In this document: positions 7,601 through 15,925 of the stretch, piece by piece | Numbering within the stretch: the first letter of the stretch is position 1 | How the letters are laid out: each line of letters starts with the position of its first letter | Origin: CAYNYF01 sp964401385 | Lineage (GTDB): Bacteria > Planctomycetota > Phycisphaerae > SM23-33 | Assembly: GCA_964401385.1 (NCBI GenBank) | Contig: CAYNYF010000005.1 | Coordinates: 1-64,000 of the forward strand | DNA length: 64,000 bases | Reading direction: 5' to 3' | Translations under genes and position numbers: made by a program | Notes under the pieces: generated by a model | Databases searched by the model: none | Seen by the model: the letters and a program-made list of their open reading frames with translations, nothing else | What the model was told of the DNA's origin: nothing

Positions 7601-9504
7601 TTCGAAGCCTCCTGGGCGCTCTGGCCTTCGGCGGGCCCGCCTGCCTCCGGCAGGTGGGCAGGCGGCAACTGGGACGGCCTGGCGATCTTCACCACCAGCG
7701 GCCCGCCGGAGAGCTTGAGCTTCTCCAGCGTCATGAGCCCGTGGGCGTCCACGATCACCTCGCCGCTCTGGGCCGGGGCGGTCTTGCCGCGCCTGTCGGG
7801 CAGGGAGACGGCCGAGAAGGCCAGCTTGTCGCCGGGCTTCGGTTTGAACCTGCTGAGCCGGCGCGGCGTCAGGTCGAAGGTGCTCGCCCGGCCGGTGATG
7901 GTGATCTGAAAGCCGTCCGGGGCGTCCTTGATATCCTTCCAGGCGTAGACGGTGTTGGTCTGGCCGCCGCCTTCGCCCTCCTTGTCCAGCGAGGAGTTGG
8001 CGAAGGCCGGAACGGGCGTGTCGCGGCGGATGTCCAGTCCCCGCCACAGTCCGGTGTAGCGGTCCGGCGGGGCCAGGGTGCCGCCCCAGGCCCAGTGGGC
8101 GTACAGCGGCTGGCGGGCCTTATGCATGGCCGAGTAGAGCCGCCCGCGGCCCTTGCCCCAACCCTTCACCCGGCCCCAACTGCCGCCCTTGCAGACGAAC
8201 AGCGGCAGGTCCCTGGCCGCATTTTCCAGCACCACCTTGTCCAGCTCGGCCCAGGCCCACTCGCCCCGGCCCTTATCGTCGGTGATCTTCGCGTCCTTCT
8301 CGCCCCAGGCGCGGGCGAACTTGCGGATGGACTTGCGGTCGAGCAGGCGGGCCTCAAAGCCGGTGACCAGCACGTATGCGAACTCGTCCGGGTAGCTCAG
8401 CGCCATCATGGCCGCGCCGTCCCCGCCGACGGGGATGATCCGGTCCGGATCGATCGGGAGCTTCCTCTTGGCCCAGGCCAGAAAGGCGAGGATGCGCTTC
8501 TGGGTATGATTGCTCACGCGGCCAGCCTTGGCGTCCTTGCCAGCGGCGAGGGCGTCGTTGTAGCCGTACCAGCCGCTGAAGGGCCAGTCGTGCGGGGCGA
8601 TCTGCACGCTGCCGGCCATGTACTTGGCGTTCGGCTTGGCGTAGGAGTAGTTGCCGCTGTGGAAGTACAGCTCCACCGGAGCGGGCTTCTTGACCTCCGG
8701 CCTGCCTGCCTCCGGCAGGTAGGCAGGCGGCACGAGCACGGACCAGTTGAAATACATGTTCGGAAGCGGCGACAGCGGCGGGGCCGTCCACTGGACGTAG
8801 ACCTTTCGCCTGCCGGGGTAGTCGAAGAACGGCCCCCACAGGCCGTCGCCCTGGCAGACCGGCTCGCCCGGGCCGACGGTCTCTTCGACCGGCTCGGTCA
8901 GGACGTTGGCCCTCAGCAGGCGCTCCTCGCCGCCCTCGCCGGCTAGGCGGCGGCAGACGACGGCGTAGTAGCGCTTGCCCGGCTTGGCGGGGTTGTGGAC
9001 GTACAGCCCGGTCCCCGGCGGCAGCGGCCCGGCCTTTTCGTCGATGACGAAGCGCGGGATGGGACAGCGGTTCATCCGCGGATGGTCCATGTGCCACGAA
9101 TACACGTAGCCGTTGTAGTTCCGCGCCAGCTCGCCCACCCGGTCGGGCTGGATCATGGCCTGGCCGATGAGGTACTCGACGTTTCGCCCGTTGACGTTGT
9201 AGCCGGATAGCGGGGCGACCTCGCCCAGCAGCTTGGCCTTCTTGAGGTTCCTGCCCGTGATCCGCTCGTCGTGGCAGTAGATGCGGTACGTCCAGGCGCC
9301 GTTTTCATTGGCGGCCTCGAGCTTGTCCTTGATTTCGCCCCAGGTGACCTTCTCGGCCGTGATCAGCGGCTCCAGCTCGCCCCAGGTGATGAACGTCTGG
9401 CCGGCGCGATGGAAGGCGCGTATCTCACCTGCCGCCGACGCCGCCGCCAGCGCGATCGACAGGCCCGCCGCCGTAAGATACACGAAGCGCAGTTGTCTGA
9501 TCAT
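7597..9504 (-). CDS. Exported paralog 3: shorter alpha/beta-hydrolase-like protein carrying two palindromic elements
   Basis: 635 residues with a signal peptide (hydrophobic to A-A-S-A-A-G). It lacks the N-terminal beta-sandwich of its two downstream paralogs and begins directly with the FnIII-like core (I-R-A-F-H-R-A-G-Q-T-F-I-T-W). The esterase-like region has D-P-D-R-I followed by P-V-G-G-D-G-A-A-M-M, with Asp where a serine nucleophile would be expected. Two near-identical palindromes are translated in the same frame as P-P-A-Y-L-P-E-A-G (mid-protein) and P-P-A-H-L-P-E-A-G (near the C-terminus). It starts 34 bases after polA and ends in an ATGA overlap with paralog 2, so co-transcription with both is likely. 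Confidence 0.75.
   Translation of the reverse strand: MIRQLRFVYLTAAGLSIALAAASAAGEIRAFHRAGQTFITWGELEPLITAEKVTWGEIKDKLEAANENGAWTYRIYCHDERITGRNLKKAKLLGEVAPLSGYNVNGRNVEYLIGQAMIQPDRVGELARNYNGYVYSWHMDHPRMNRCPIPRFVIDEKAGPLPPGTGLYVHNPAKPGKRYYAVVCRRLAGEGGEERLLRANVLTEPVEETVGPGEPVCQGDGLWGPFFDYPGRRKVYVQWTAPPLSPLPNMYFNWSVLVPPAYLPEAGRPEVKKPAPVELYFHSGNYSYAKPNAKYMAGSVQIAPHDWPFSGWYGYNDALAAGKDAKAGRVSNHTQKRILAFLAWAKRKLPIDPDRIIPVGGDGAAMMALSYPDEFAYVLVTGFEARLLDRKSIRKFARAWGEKDAKITDDKGRGEWAWAELDKVVLENAARDLPLFVCKGGSWGRVKGWGKGRGRLYSAMHKARQPLYAHWAWGGTLAPPDRYTGLWRGLDIRRDTPVPAFANSSLDKEGEGGGQTNTVYAWKDIKDAPDGFQITITGRASTFDLTPRRLSRFKPKPGDKLAFSAVSLPDRRGKTAPAQSGEVIVDAHGLMTLEKLKLSGGPLVVKIARPSQLPPAHLPEAGGPAEGQSAQEASK
7639..7663. 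repeat. Palindromic mini-element inside CDS, copy A
   Basis: A 25-bp element with arms GCCTGCC (7639-7645) and GGCAGGC (7657-7663) around TCCGGCAGGTG. It differs at one base from the copy at 8704-8728 and is related to the inverted repeat near 135-163. On the minus strand it adds P-A-H-L-P-E-A-G to the C-terminus of paralog 3. Confidence 0.8.
8704..8728. repeat. Palindromic mini-element inside CDS, copy B
   Basis: A 25-bp element with arms GCCTGCC (8704-8710) and GGCAGGC (8722-8728). It is the same as copy A except for A instead of G in the right half. On the minus strand it encodes P-A-Y-L-P-E-A-G between two conserved strands of paralog 3, in the same reading frame as copy A. Confidence 0.8.
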
Positions 9505-9538
9505 TGCCCGATCTCCTTGGCTTTCGTCAGAGCGGCGG

Positions 9539-12259
9539 CTACTTGGCGTCGCGCCAGTTCGGCCCGATGCCCAAGTCCACCTTCAGCGGGACCTTCAGCC
9601 GCATCGCCCTGGTCATTTCCTCAACAATAACTAACCCGTCCCGCTCGGCGGCGTCTCGCGGGGTCTCGAACAGCAGCTCGTCGTGGATTTGCAGCAGCAT
9701 CCGCGACGGCCGGTGCTCCTCGGCCAGCCGGCGGTGAATGTTGATCATGGCGATCTTGATCAGGTCGGCCGCCGAGCCCTGGACGACGGAGTTGATGGCC
9801 AGCCGCTCGGCCAGCCGGCGGCGCTGCGCGTTGGACGAATCAACGCCGGCGATCGGCCGGCGCCGGCCGGCAAGCGTCTCCACGTAGCCGGCGGACTTAG
9901 CCTTCTGGACGCAGGTCTGAAGGAACTCCTGGATCTTGGGGAACCGCGCCCTGTAGGAATCGATGAACGCCTGCGCGTCGCCGCGCGGAATCCGCAGCGT
10001 CTGGGAGAGCCCGTAGGCGGTCTGGCCGTAGATGATGCCGAAGTTGACCGTCTTGGCGCGGGCGCGCTGCTCGGGGTTGACCGCCTCGGGTTCGACCCCG
10101 AAGACCTCCGCCGCCACGATGCGGTGAATGTCCTGGTCGGCGTGGAAGGCCGCCGTCAGCGTCTCGTCTTCGCAGAGATGTGCCAGGATGCGCAGCTCCA
10201 CCTGGCTGTAATCGGCCGACAGCAGCACGTTGGGCTCCTCGGCCACGAAGGCAGCCCGAATTTGCCGGCCGAGGTCCGTCCGCACCGGGATGTTCTGGAG
10301 GTTCGGATCGGACGAGGAGAGCCTGCCGGTGGTCGTGCCCGTCTGGTGAAAGCTGGTGTGGACCCGCCCCGTCTGCGGGTGGATGCACCCGGCCAGCCCC
10401 GTCAGGTACGTCCGCAGCAGCTTGGTCACCTGGCGATAGTCCAGCACCAACGCCGGCACCTCGTGGTGAACGGCCAGCTCGGTCAGCACCGCCGAGTCGG
10501 TGCTCGGACCGGTCTTGGTCCGCCGCAGGACGGGCAGCCCCAGCCGCTCGAAGAGCACCCCCGCCAGTTGCTTGGGCGAATCCGGGTTGAAGTCCACCCC
10601 GGCCGCGGCGATTATCCCGTCCCGCAGCTCCTCGGCGCGCTTGGCCAGCTTTACCTTCTGGCGGTTCAGCTCCGCCGGGTCGACGCGGACGCCGTGCCGC
10701 TCCATGCTCGCCAGCACCGGCATCAGGGCCATCTCGACGTCTTCGAACAGGCCGGCGAGCCCCTCTCGCCCCAGCCGCGGGCGGAGCAGATAGCTCAGCC
10801 GCAAGGTCACGTCGGCGTCCTCGGCGGCGTAGACGACGACCTCCTCGACGGGCACCTCGCTCATTTTCCTCTGGGCCTTCCCCCGGCCGATGAGGTGCTC
10901 GATGGGGATGCACTGATGATTGAGCATCTCGGCGGCCAGGGCGTCGAGCTTGAAGCTCCCGCGCTCGGCCTCCAGGACGTAGGCGGCCAGCATGGTGTCG
11001 AACATGGGTCCGGCCAGCGGGGCGCCGAAATTTTCCAGCACGATCGCGTCGTACTTGAGGTTGTGGCCGATCTTCTCCACCCGCGGATCGGCAAAGATTC
11101 CGGCGAGCTTTCCCCGCGCCAGCTCCCTCTCGAGCGTCTTTCCGCCCAGCGGCGCCGCCAGCGGGATGTAGACGGCCTCTCCCGGCCGCCAGGAAAGGGA
11201 TATGCCGACCAGGTCGGCCCACACCGGCTGGACGGAGGTCGTCTCGGTGTCGACCGCCAGACGGGAAACGTCCTTCAGCTCCTTCAGCATCGCCTCGAAG
11301 GCCTTCGGGTCATCCACGCAGCGATAGGCGAAGTCCTTGGCCGTGGTCTGCCCCGCCGGCGCGGCGGCCGCCTCCACGCCCTCGCCAACCGCGGCCGGCT
11401 CGCCCAACAGGTTCAGTCGCCCCAACAGCCGCTGGAAGCCCAGCTCGGCCAATATCAGCCCGGCCGTGGCCGCCCGCAGGCCGCGAAACTCGAATTGCGG
11501 CAGGTCCAGATCCATCTCCACGCGGTCGTTCAGCGTCACCAGCTCCTTGGCCAGAGCCACGTCGGCGGCGTGCTTGCGGACGTTCTCGGCCAGCTTGGGG
11601 GTCAACTCGTCGGCGTGGGCGACGACGGCCTCGGCCGAGCCGAAGCGACCGATGAGCTCGACCGCCCTTTTCGGCCCCACGCCGGGGATGCCGGGGATGT
11701 TGTCGGCCGAGTCGCCGGAGAGGGCCTGAATCTCGACGGCCTTCTCCGGCGGGTAGCCCTTCAGTTGCTCCAGCCGGGCGGCGTCGATGACCTCGGACTT
11801 GGTCGGGTCGTACAGCACCACGTCGCCGCCCAGAAGCTGCTCCAGGTCCTTGTCGCGGCTGACCAGGACGATACGGACGCCGCTGTCGCCCAGCCGCCGG
11901 ACGATGGTGGCCATGATGTCGTCGGCCTCGGCGCCGGTCTTTTGCAGCAGCGGCACGCCCAGGGCCTGGACGACCTGGAAGATCCGCTCGATCTGCGGGG
12001 GCAGGTCCTCCGGCGGCTTGGCTCGCTGGGCCTTGTATTCGGGATAAATCTCGGTTCGGTGCAGGTGTTCCCGGCCGCTGTCCATGGCCACGGCCAGGTA
12101 ATCGGGCTTTGCCTCGGCGATGAGCTTCAACAGCATGGAGGTGAACACGTAGGTTGCCCGCGTCGGCTCGCCCGCGGGGCTGGTCAGGTCGCGGAAAGGG
12201 GCGTAGTAGGCGCGGAAGATCTGCCAGTGCCCGTCGACAATATAGAAGGACTTTGACAA
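9539..12259 (-). CDS. polA: DNA polymerase I
   Basis: Repair and Okazaki-fragment polymerase, 906 residues, the usual full length with three domains. The N-terminal 5'-3' nuclease (about 1-290) has its acidic cluster (E-A-D-D-I-M-A-T and S-G-D-S-A-D-N-I-P-G-I-P-G helix-hairpin-helix). The 3'-5' proofreading domain looks active: A-V-D-T-E-T-T (Exo I), G-H-N-L-K-Y-D (Exo II) and Y-A-A-E-D-A-D (Exo III). The polymerase domain shows T-T-G-R-L-S-S-S-D-P-N-L-Q-N-I-P, motif A L-S-A-D-Y-S-Q-V-E-L-R, motif B with K-T-V-N-F-G-I-I-Y-G, and motif C Q-I-H-D-E-L. The start codon follows GGGAGAGCG. It heads the run that ends with the three exported paralogs. Confidence 0.97.
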   Translation of the reverse strand: MSKSFYIVDGHWQIFRAYYAPFRDLTSPAGEPTRATYVFTSMLLKLIAEAKPDYLAVAMDSGREHLHRTEIYPEYKAQRAKPPEDLPPQIERIFQVVQALGVPLLQKTGAEADDIMATIVRRLGDSGVRIVLVSRDKDLEQLLGGDVVLYDPTKSEVIDAARLEQLKGYPPEKAVEIQALSGDSADNIPGIPGVGPKRAVELIGRFGSAEAVVAHADELTPKLAENVRKHAADVALAKELVTLNDRVEMDLDLPQFEFRGLRAATAGLILAELGFQRLLGRLNLLGEPAAVGEGVEAAAAPAGQTTAKDFAYRCVDDPKAFEAMLKELKDVSRLAVDTETTSVQPVWADLVGISLSWRPGEAVYIPLAAPLGGKTLERELARGKLAGIFADPRVEKIGHNLKYDAIVLENFGAPLAGPMFDTMLAAYVLEAERGSFKLDALAAEMLNHQCIPIEHLIGRGKAQRKMSEVPVEEVVVYAAEDADVTLRLSYLLRPRLGREGLAGLFEDVEMALMPVLASMERHGVRVDPAELNRQKVKLAKRAEELRDGIIAAAGVDFNPDSPKQLAGVLFERLGLPVLRRTKTGPSTDSAVLTELAVHHEVPALVLDYRQVTKLLRTYLTGLAGCIHPQTGRVHTSFHQTGTTTGRLSSSDPNLQNIPVRTDLGRQIRAAFVAEEPNVLLSADYSQVELRILAHLCEDETLTAAFHADQDIHRIVAAEVFGVEPEAVNPEQRARAKTVNFGIIYGQTAYGLSQTLRIPRGDAQAFIDSYRARFPKIQEFLQTCVQKAKSAGYVETLAGRRRPIAGVDSSNAQRRRLAERLAINSVVQGSAADLIKIAMINIHRRLAEEHRPSRMLLQIHDELLFETPRDAAERDGLVIVEEMTRAMRLKVPLKVDLGIGPNWRDAK

Positions 12260-12347
12260 GCTCGCTCTCCCGTAATTTCCATGAAGCTACCCTGCCGCGC
12301 CGGGCGGGTCAACGCTTGGCGGCAGCGGGGCGGGAACGAAAAAGATG

Positions 12348-12376
12348 TTGACTAGGCCCCGCCCGGCAAAGATACT
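12348..12376 (+). promoter_or_regulatory. Candidate sigma-70 promoter for the coiled-coil gene
   Basis: TTGACT (12348-12353), a 17-base spacer, then GATACT (12371-12376). It lies about 140 bases upstream of the ATG at 12516 in the 256-base divergent gap with polA, which otherwise shows nothing I can name. Match to consensus is 5/6 and 4/6. Confidence 0.4.
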
Positions 12377-12515
12377 GCCCGTAGCTGGAAGCGACCTAAC
12401 CGGAGTCCCCAAGGCTGCTCCCGACCGGCCGTTCGGGAGCAACGCCCTGATAAGATCCAAAGTTACGGGTTATGGTCGAGTCTGAGACTTCGGTCGGCAA
12501 CAAAGGAGTCGGCGA

Positions 12516-13877
12516 ATGGCACGCGTTGTCCAACGACGTGGCACCCCACCGTACCTGCTGATCTTGTTCGTGCTGCTGTTCCTCACCGCCACGACGCTGG
12601 CGGTGCTTTTCTACGTGCGCTATGACGAGAAGATCCAGCAACTCACGACAAGCAATTCCAGGCTCCGCGATCAGAGGCGAAAGGTCAGCGACGAGAAAAA
12701 GCAGAAGGACCAACTCATCGCGGTCATCGTCGGTCGCGACGCCGAAGGCGTCAAGGCGGACGCCGCCGCGGCCGCGGCGAAAGAGGCGCTGACCGGCCCG
12801 CACGCCAAGGCCTGGCAGAACGACGGACTGGCCGCGGCCGTCGGGGGCCTGGAGGAGCTGATCGGCGACCCGCAGACCAAGACCAGCGGTTTCCTCAAGG
12901 ACATCGGCGACCTGAATGTCCGCGTCAGCAGCCTGGAAGGAACCATCAAGCAGAAAGACGCCGCCATTAAGAACGCGCAAGGCAAATACGACAAGCTGGC
13001 GACGGACTCGGCCGCACAGCTTGCCAAGGCGCGAAACGGCTTCCAGGCGGCTCTCAAGGCCAAGGACAACCAGCTCCAGCGCGCCGTCGACCAACAGAAG
13101 ACGGACATCGCCGACAAGGACCGGCGAATCAGCGTGCTCGCCCAAGAGATGGAGCAGGCACGCAACGACATCCGGGAGCGCGACCGGCTGATCCAGAAGT
13201 ATCTGCAAGAGATCGCCGATCGCAGGCCCAAGGCCCAGACCGGCGCGCAGCCGCGCAGGCCCGACGGGAAGATCCTAAAGGCCCTGCTGGACCAGCAAAT
13301 TGTGTACGTGGACATCGGCGAAAAGGACCACGCCAAGCCGGGGCTGCCGCTGGCGGTGTATTCTTCCCAGACGGGCATACCCGCCGACGGGGTGGGCAAG
13401 GCCCAGATCGTGGTCAACAACGTCTTCTCCACCACCAGCGAGTGCCGCATCGTCAAAGCCAAGAAGGACGACCCGATCATCGAGGGCGATCTGGTGGCCA
13501 ACGTCGTCTTCGACCCGGCGCGAAGCTACAAGTTCGTCGTCGAGGGTGATTTTGATATCTACGGCGAGGGGCGGACCGACCCCCGGGCCAAGGAGTACAT
13601 CCGGACCATGATCGATCGCCTTGGCGGCAAGCTGGTGGACGAGATCGCCGTCAGCACCGACTTTGTGGTGCTGGGCGAGGAGCCCCCGCGGCCGCCCAGA
13701 CCCGAGGCGGACGCTCCCCCGGGAGACTGGCAGCTCTACACCCAGAAGATGAAGAAGTACGATGACTATACCCGCATAAAGGGCACGGCCCTGCGGCTGC
13801 AAATCCCCATCATGAACACCACCCGGTTCCTCGCCTTTACCGGGCTGGTTCCGATGAAACGACTGGTCGAGCAATAG
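12516..13877 (+). CDS. Membrane-anchored coiled-coil protein with BRCT-like C-terminal domain
   Basis: Unknown function, 453 residues. A single membrane helix at about residues 12-33 is followed by a long charged, heptad-rich coiled coil (about 35-240, with repeated K-D and Q-K-T-D-I-A-D-K runs). Next comes a compact beta-rich part (about 255-335: Q-I-V-Y-V-D-I-G-E-K-D then I-I-E-G-D-L-V-A-N). The C-terminal part (about 343-395) reads like a BRCT domain: F-V-V-E-G-D-F, an Ala/Ile helix, L-G-G-K-L-V near residue 368, then S-T-D-F-V-V-L-G-E-E-P, close to the ligase A BRCT pattern. The side of the membrane on which it sits is not clear. It is divergent from polA and convergent with the protease gene. 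Confidence 0.75.
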   Translation: MARVVQRRGTPPYLLILFVLLFLTATTLAVLFYVRYDEKIQQLTTSNSRLRDQRRKVSDEKKQKDQLIAVIVGRDAEGVKADAAAAAAKEALTGPHAKAWQNDGLAAAVGGLEELIGDPQTKTSGFLKDIGDLNVRVSSLEGTIKQKDAAIKNAQGKYDKLATDSAAQLAKARNGFQAALKAKDNQLQRAVDQQKTDIADKDRRISVLAQEMEQARNDIRERDRLIQKYLQEIADRRPKAQTGAQPRRPDGKILKALLDQQIVYVDIGEKDHAKPGLPLAVYSSQTGIPADGVGKAQIVVNNVFSTTSECRIVKAKKDDPIIEGDLVANVVFDPARSYKFVVEGDFDIYGEGRTDPRAKEYIRTMIDRLGGKLVDEIAVSTDFVVLGEEPPRPPRPEADAPPGDWQLYTQKMKKYDDYTRIKGTALRLQIPIMNTTRFLAFTGLVPMKRLVEQ

Positions 13878-13939
13878 CGGCGGCAGGAGGCAAGCTCTTT
13901 CGCCGGGTCGGGAAAGAGCAGCGAACTGTCAGGTCATTC

Positions 13940-13969
13940 AAGTCCCCGTCGCCAGCGGCGGGGACTTTT
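13940..13969. terminator. Bidirectional terminator between convergent genes
   Basis: A 9-bp perfect stem, AAGTCCCCG (13940-13948) and CGGGGACTT (13959-13967), with a 10-base loop and a T run on the plus side. It lies between the coiled-coil gene and the end of the protease gene, whose TAA stop overlaps its right edge, so it can serve both strands. Confidence 0.75.
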
Positions 13970-15404
13970 ATGCGCGGCGGCGGGCGCCACGGCCGCGGAG
14001 GAGGAGGAGCGCCGCTGCCGCCAGAACCAGCAAGGCGACCGCGGCCGGCTCCGGAACGGCCGAGCCCCCCCCCAGGTAATTGTCGCCCCAGATGGTGTAA
14101 TCGCCGCCGTCGATCAAACCGTCTTCGTTGAAATCGGCCTCCCCCCAGCAGCCCGGCTGAAGGCAATGGTCGGCCCATATTGTGTAGTCCCCCCCGTCGA
14201 CCGCCCCGTCGAAGTTGGCGTCGCCCGGCGTGGCCGGCAGGACCACGATGATGGCGGCGTCCTGCGGGTAGCGCATGTCCACGTACCACTCCACCACGGG
14301 CGTGTCCTCCAGCCACATGGAGGGGGAGAACATGCTGTTGCCCAGGATGGCGTCCAGGTCGCCGGGCATGTCCTCGTCGGGAATGATGAACACCGCGGTG
14401 TTGCCGATGGCGAGCACGTCGCCCTCACGCCCATGACCGAGGTCCAGCGCCAGGGCGTTGAGGAACCAGCCGGGGGCTTCGCTCTGTTCGCCTCCCACCC
14501 CGCTGACGGGCAGCGTCAGCTCCGGCGTGGACTCCACGTCGATGCCGGCGGCGACGGCGAAGCTCTCCGAAACGAAGTTCGCCGGCGAGCCGGTGTCGAA
14601 GATGGCCGTGGCGGTCGCGAACGGATCCGAGGCGGTCCGGCGAATGTGGATCGGCAGCATGGGGTGCTCGCCGACGTCGACGGCCTGCGGGTCCTCGAAG
14701 AACGGCTCCAGCGTCACCGGCACGTACAGCGCCCGCGGGTCCGTCGGCGGCGGCAGCGGGCGCTGGAGCGAGCCGGCCATCACCATCAAGGTGAACCGCA
14801 GCATCTCCAGGTAGTGCGGGTCCACGTGCAGCACCCTGCCCTGCATGTTGGTCATGCCGATGATGTCGAAATCGATCCCAAGCAGGCCGCCGCCGATGGG
14901 CTCTAACGCCGCGGCCATTCGCGTCGCCGGCGACGCCGGCCCGGTGTACGGGCCGTGCAGGCCGTACAGGCCGGGGTTTTCCGGGTCGCCCGATTCGAAG
15001 GCCGTCTTGAAGTCGGCCATCATGATGTCCACCGGCTTGGTGACGGCGAAGTCCACCGTGCCGCCGAAGCCGACGTCGGTGAACTTCACCTCCGGGTACG
15101 GCTGGAGGGGAATCCCCACGCCGTCCCAGGCGGCGTAGGACTCCTGCGTGGTCATCCCCAGGATGCTGGCCGACGCGCCGGTGTCGCCGATGGCGACCCA
15201 CGCCCGGCTGGGAGAGCCGAACAGATCGGCCCCGAGGTACCAGGAGCCGTCGGCCGGGTCCACCAAGCCGTACAGCAGCCCCACGTAGCCCAGCCCCACC
15301 GGGCCGGCCGCCCGGAGAACAACGTGGTCCGCCCGGGCCGGCCTCCGCCCGCCCAGAAACAAGAGCACACAGCACAGCGCGGACATGGCCGCCAAGCGCC
15401 TCAT
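13968..15404 (-). CDS. Exported pepsin-like aspartyl protease with dockerin-like repeats and PEP-CTERM anchor
   Basis: 478 residues. Signal peptide about 1-25 (ends R-P-A-R-A). Two catalytic-type motifs are visible: A-I-G-D-T-G-A-S near Asp74 and A-I-F-D-T-G-S-P near Asp270, about 196 residues apart, as in two-lobed pepsin-type enzymes. Residues about 392-443 hold two calcium-loop repeats (G-D-A-N-F-D-G-A-V-D-G-G-D-Y-T-I-W and D-F-N-E-D-G-L-I-D-G-G-D-Y-T-I-W). The last 33 residues are V-P-E-P, a hydrophobic helix and an Arg-rich tail: a PEP-CTERM sorting signal. ATG 15404 has GGAGG seven bases ahead. The protease assignment rests on these motifs only; no exosortase gene is in the window. Confidence 0.8.
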   Translation of the reverse strand: MRRLAAMSALCCVLLFLGGRRPARADHVVLRAAGPVGLGYVGLLYGLVDPADGSWYLGADLFGSPSRAWVAIGDTGASASILGMTTQESYAAWDGVGIPLQPYPEVKFTDVGFGGTVDFAVTKPVDIMMADFKTAFESGDPENPGLYGLHGPYTGPASPATRMAAALEPIGGGLLGIDFDIIGMTNMQGRVLHVDPHYLEMLRFTLMVMAGSLQRPLPPPTDPRALYVPVTLEPFFEDPQAVDVGEHPMLPIHIRRTASDPFATATAIFDTGSPANFVSESFAVAAGIDVESTPELTLPVSGVGGEQSEAPGWFLNALALDLGHGREGDVLAIGNTAVFIIPDEDMPGDLDAILGNSMFSPSMWLEDTPVVEWYVDMRYPQDAAIIVVLPATPGDANFDGAVDGGDYTIWADHCLQPGCWGEADFNEDGLIDGGDYTIWGDNYLGGGSAVPEPAAVALLVLAAAALLLLRGRGARRRA

Positions 15405-15711
15405 GCCGAATCCTCCGACGGAAACGATCGAGCCATCACGGACTATCCTTATTATACCGCATTCGGGCGAACGCGCTCACTGCCATCGGCCGGCCAAGAA
15501 GCGTTCGGCCCCGGCCAGTCGCCCGCGCGGAAGCCCGAACAAACGTTGCATTCCGAAAACAATCCACGAAGGCTTGGAAGTGACCCGCGTCGATACATAT
15601 CATGACCAGGGAGGCGACGGCGTCACCTCTCGACCGGGCTGATTGGCATTCGACACGGGCGGGCTTAGCCGAATCCGGGCGAAGTCGGCTCGCCGGCAAA
15701 GGAGACACAAA
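15405..15711. other. Divergent intergenic region
   Basis: About 300 bases without a gene between the protease and the small membrane protein. A perfect TATAAT reads on the minus strand at 15456-15451, about 45 bases upstream of the protease start, with no good -35 hexamer at 16-18 bases. Apart from the GTG-start ribosome site at its right end, I see nothing else in it. Confidence 0.45.
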
Positions 15712-15888
15712 GTGCTGCCGCTGAGGATATTGGCCGGGGCCCTGATCGGCGCCGCCGCCGGCGTCCTGATGGGCCGGGCACGGCTCTGCCGGACGGAAGG
15801 ATGCAACGTCAAGGCCAACATGGTCGCTTCCATCGTGGCCGGGGCGGTCTTCGGCGCCGCCGTTGCGTTTTACTTCAGCCACCGATGA
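15712..15888 (+). CDS. Small two-helix membrane protein, DUF6132-like
   Basis: 58 residues if started at GTG 15712, which has AAAGGAG seven bases ahead; the in-frame ATG at 15643 lacks such a site and adds a basic, non-conserved extension. Two glycine/alanine-rich membrane helices (I-L-A-G-A-L-I-G-A-A-A-G and A-S-I-V-A-G-A-V-F-G-A-A) flank a short loop with two cysteines (L-C-R-T-E-G-C-N), the pattern of the DUF6132 family. Such proteins often sit beside rhodanese or CoA-disulfide reductase genes, which fits the broken gene just downstream. Exact role unknown. Confidence 0.65.
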   Translation: MLPLRILAGALIGAAAGVLMGRARLCRTEGCNVKANMVASIVAGAVFGAAVAFYFSHR

Positions 15889-15925
15889 AGCATCCGGAGA
15901 GGTCTCCCGAAAGGCGAGAGGTCCA

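Noticed and set aside
3016..7909. Very long plus-strand open frames (about 800-880 codons) opposite the exported paralogs
   Set aside because: They are antisense to genes with signal peptides and conserved motifs, their translations are low-complexity Arg/Gly/Ala/Val-rich, and no family motif appears. High GC makes such frames common.
9683..12256. 857-codon plus-strand frame opposite polA
   Set aside because: Antisense shadow of a fully motif-supported polA; translation is His/Gln/Arg-rich without domains.
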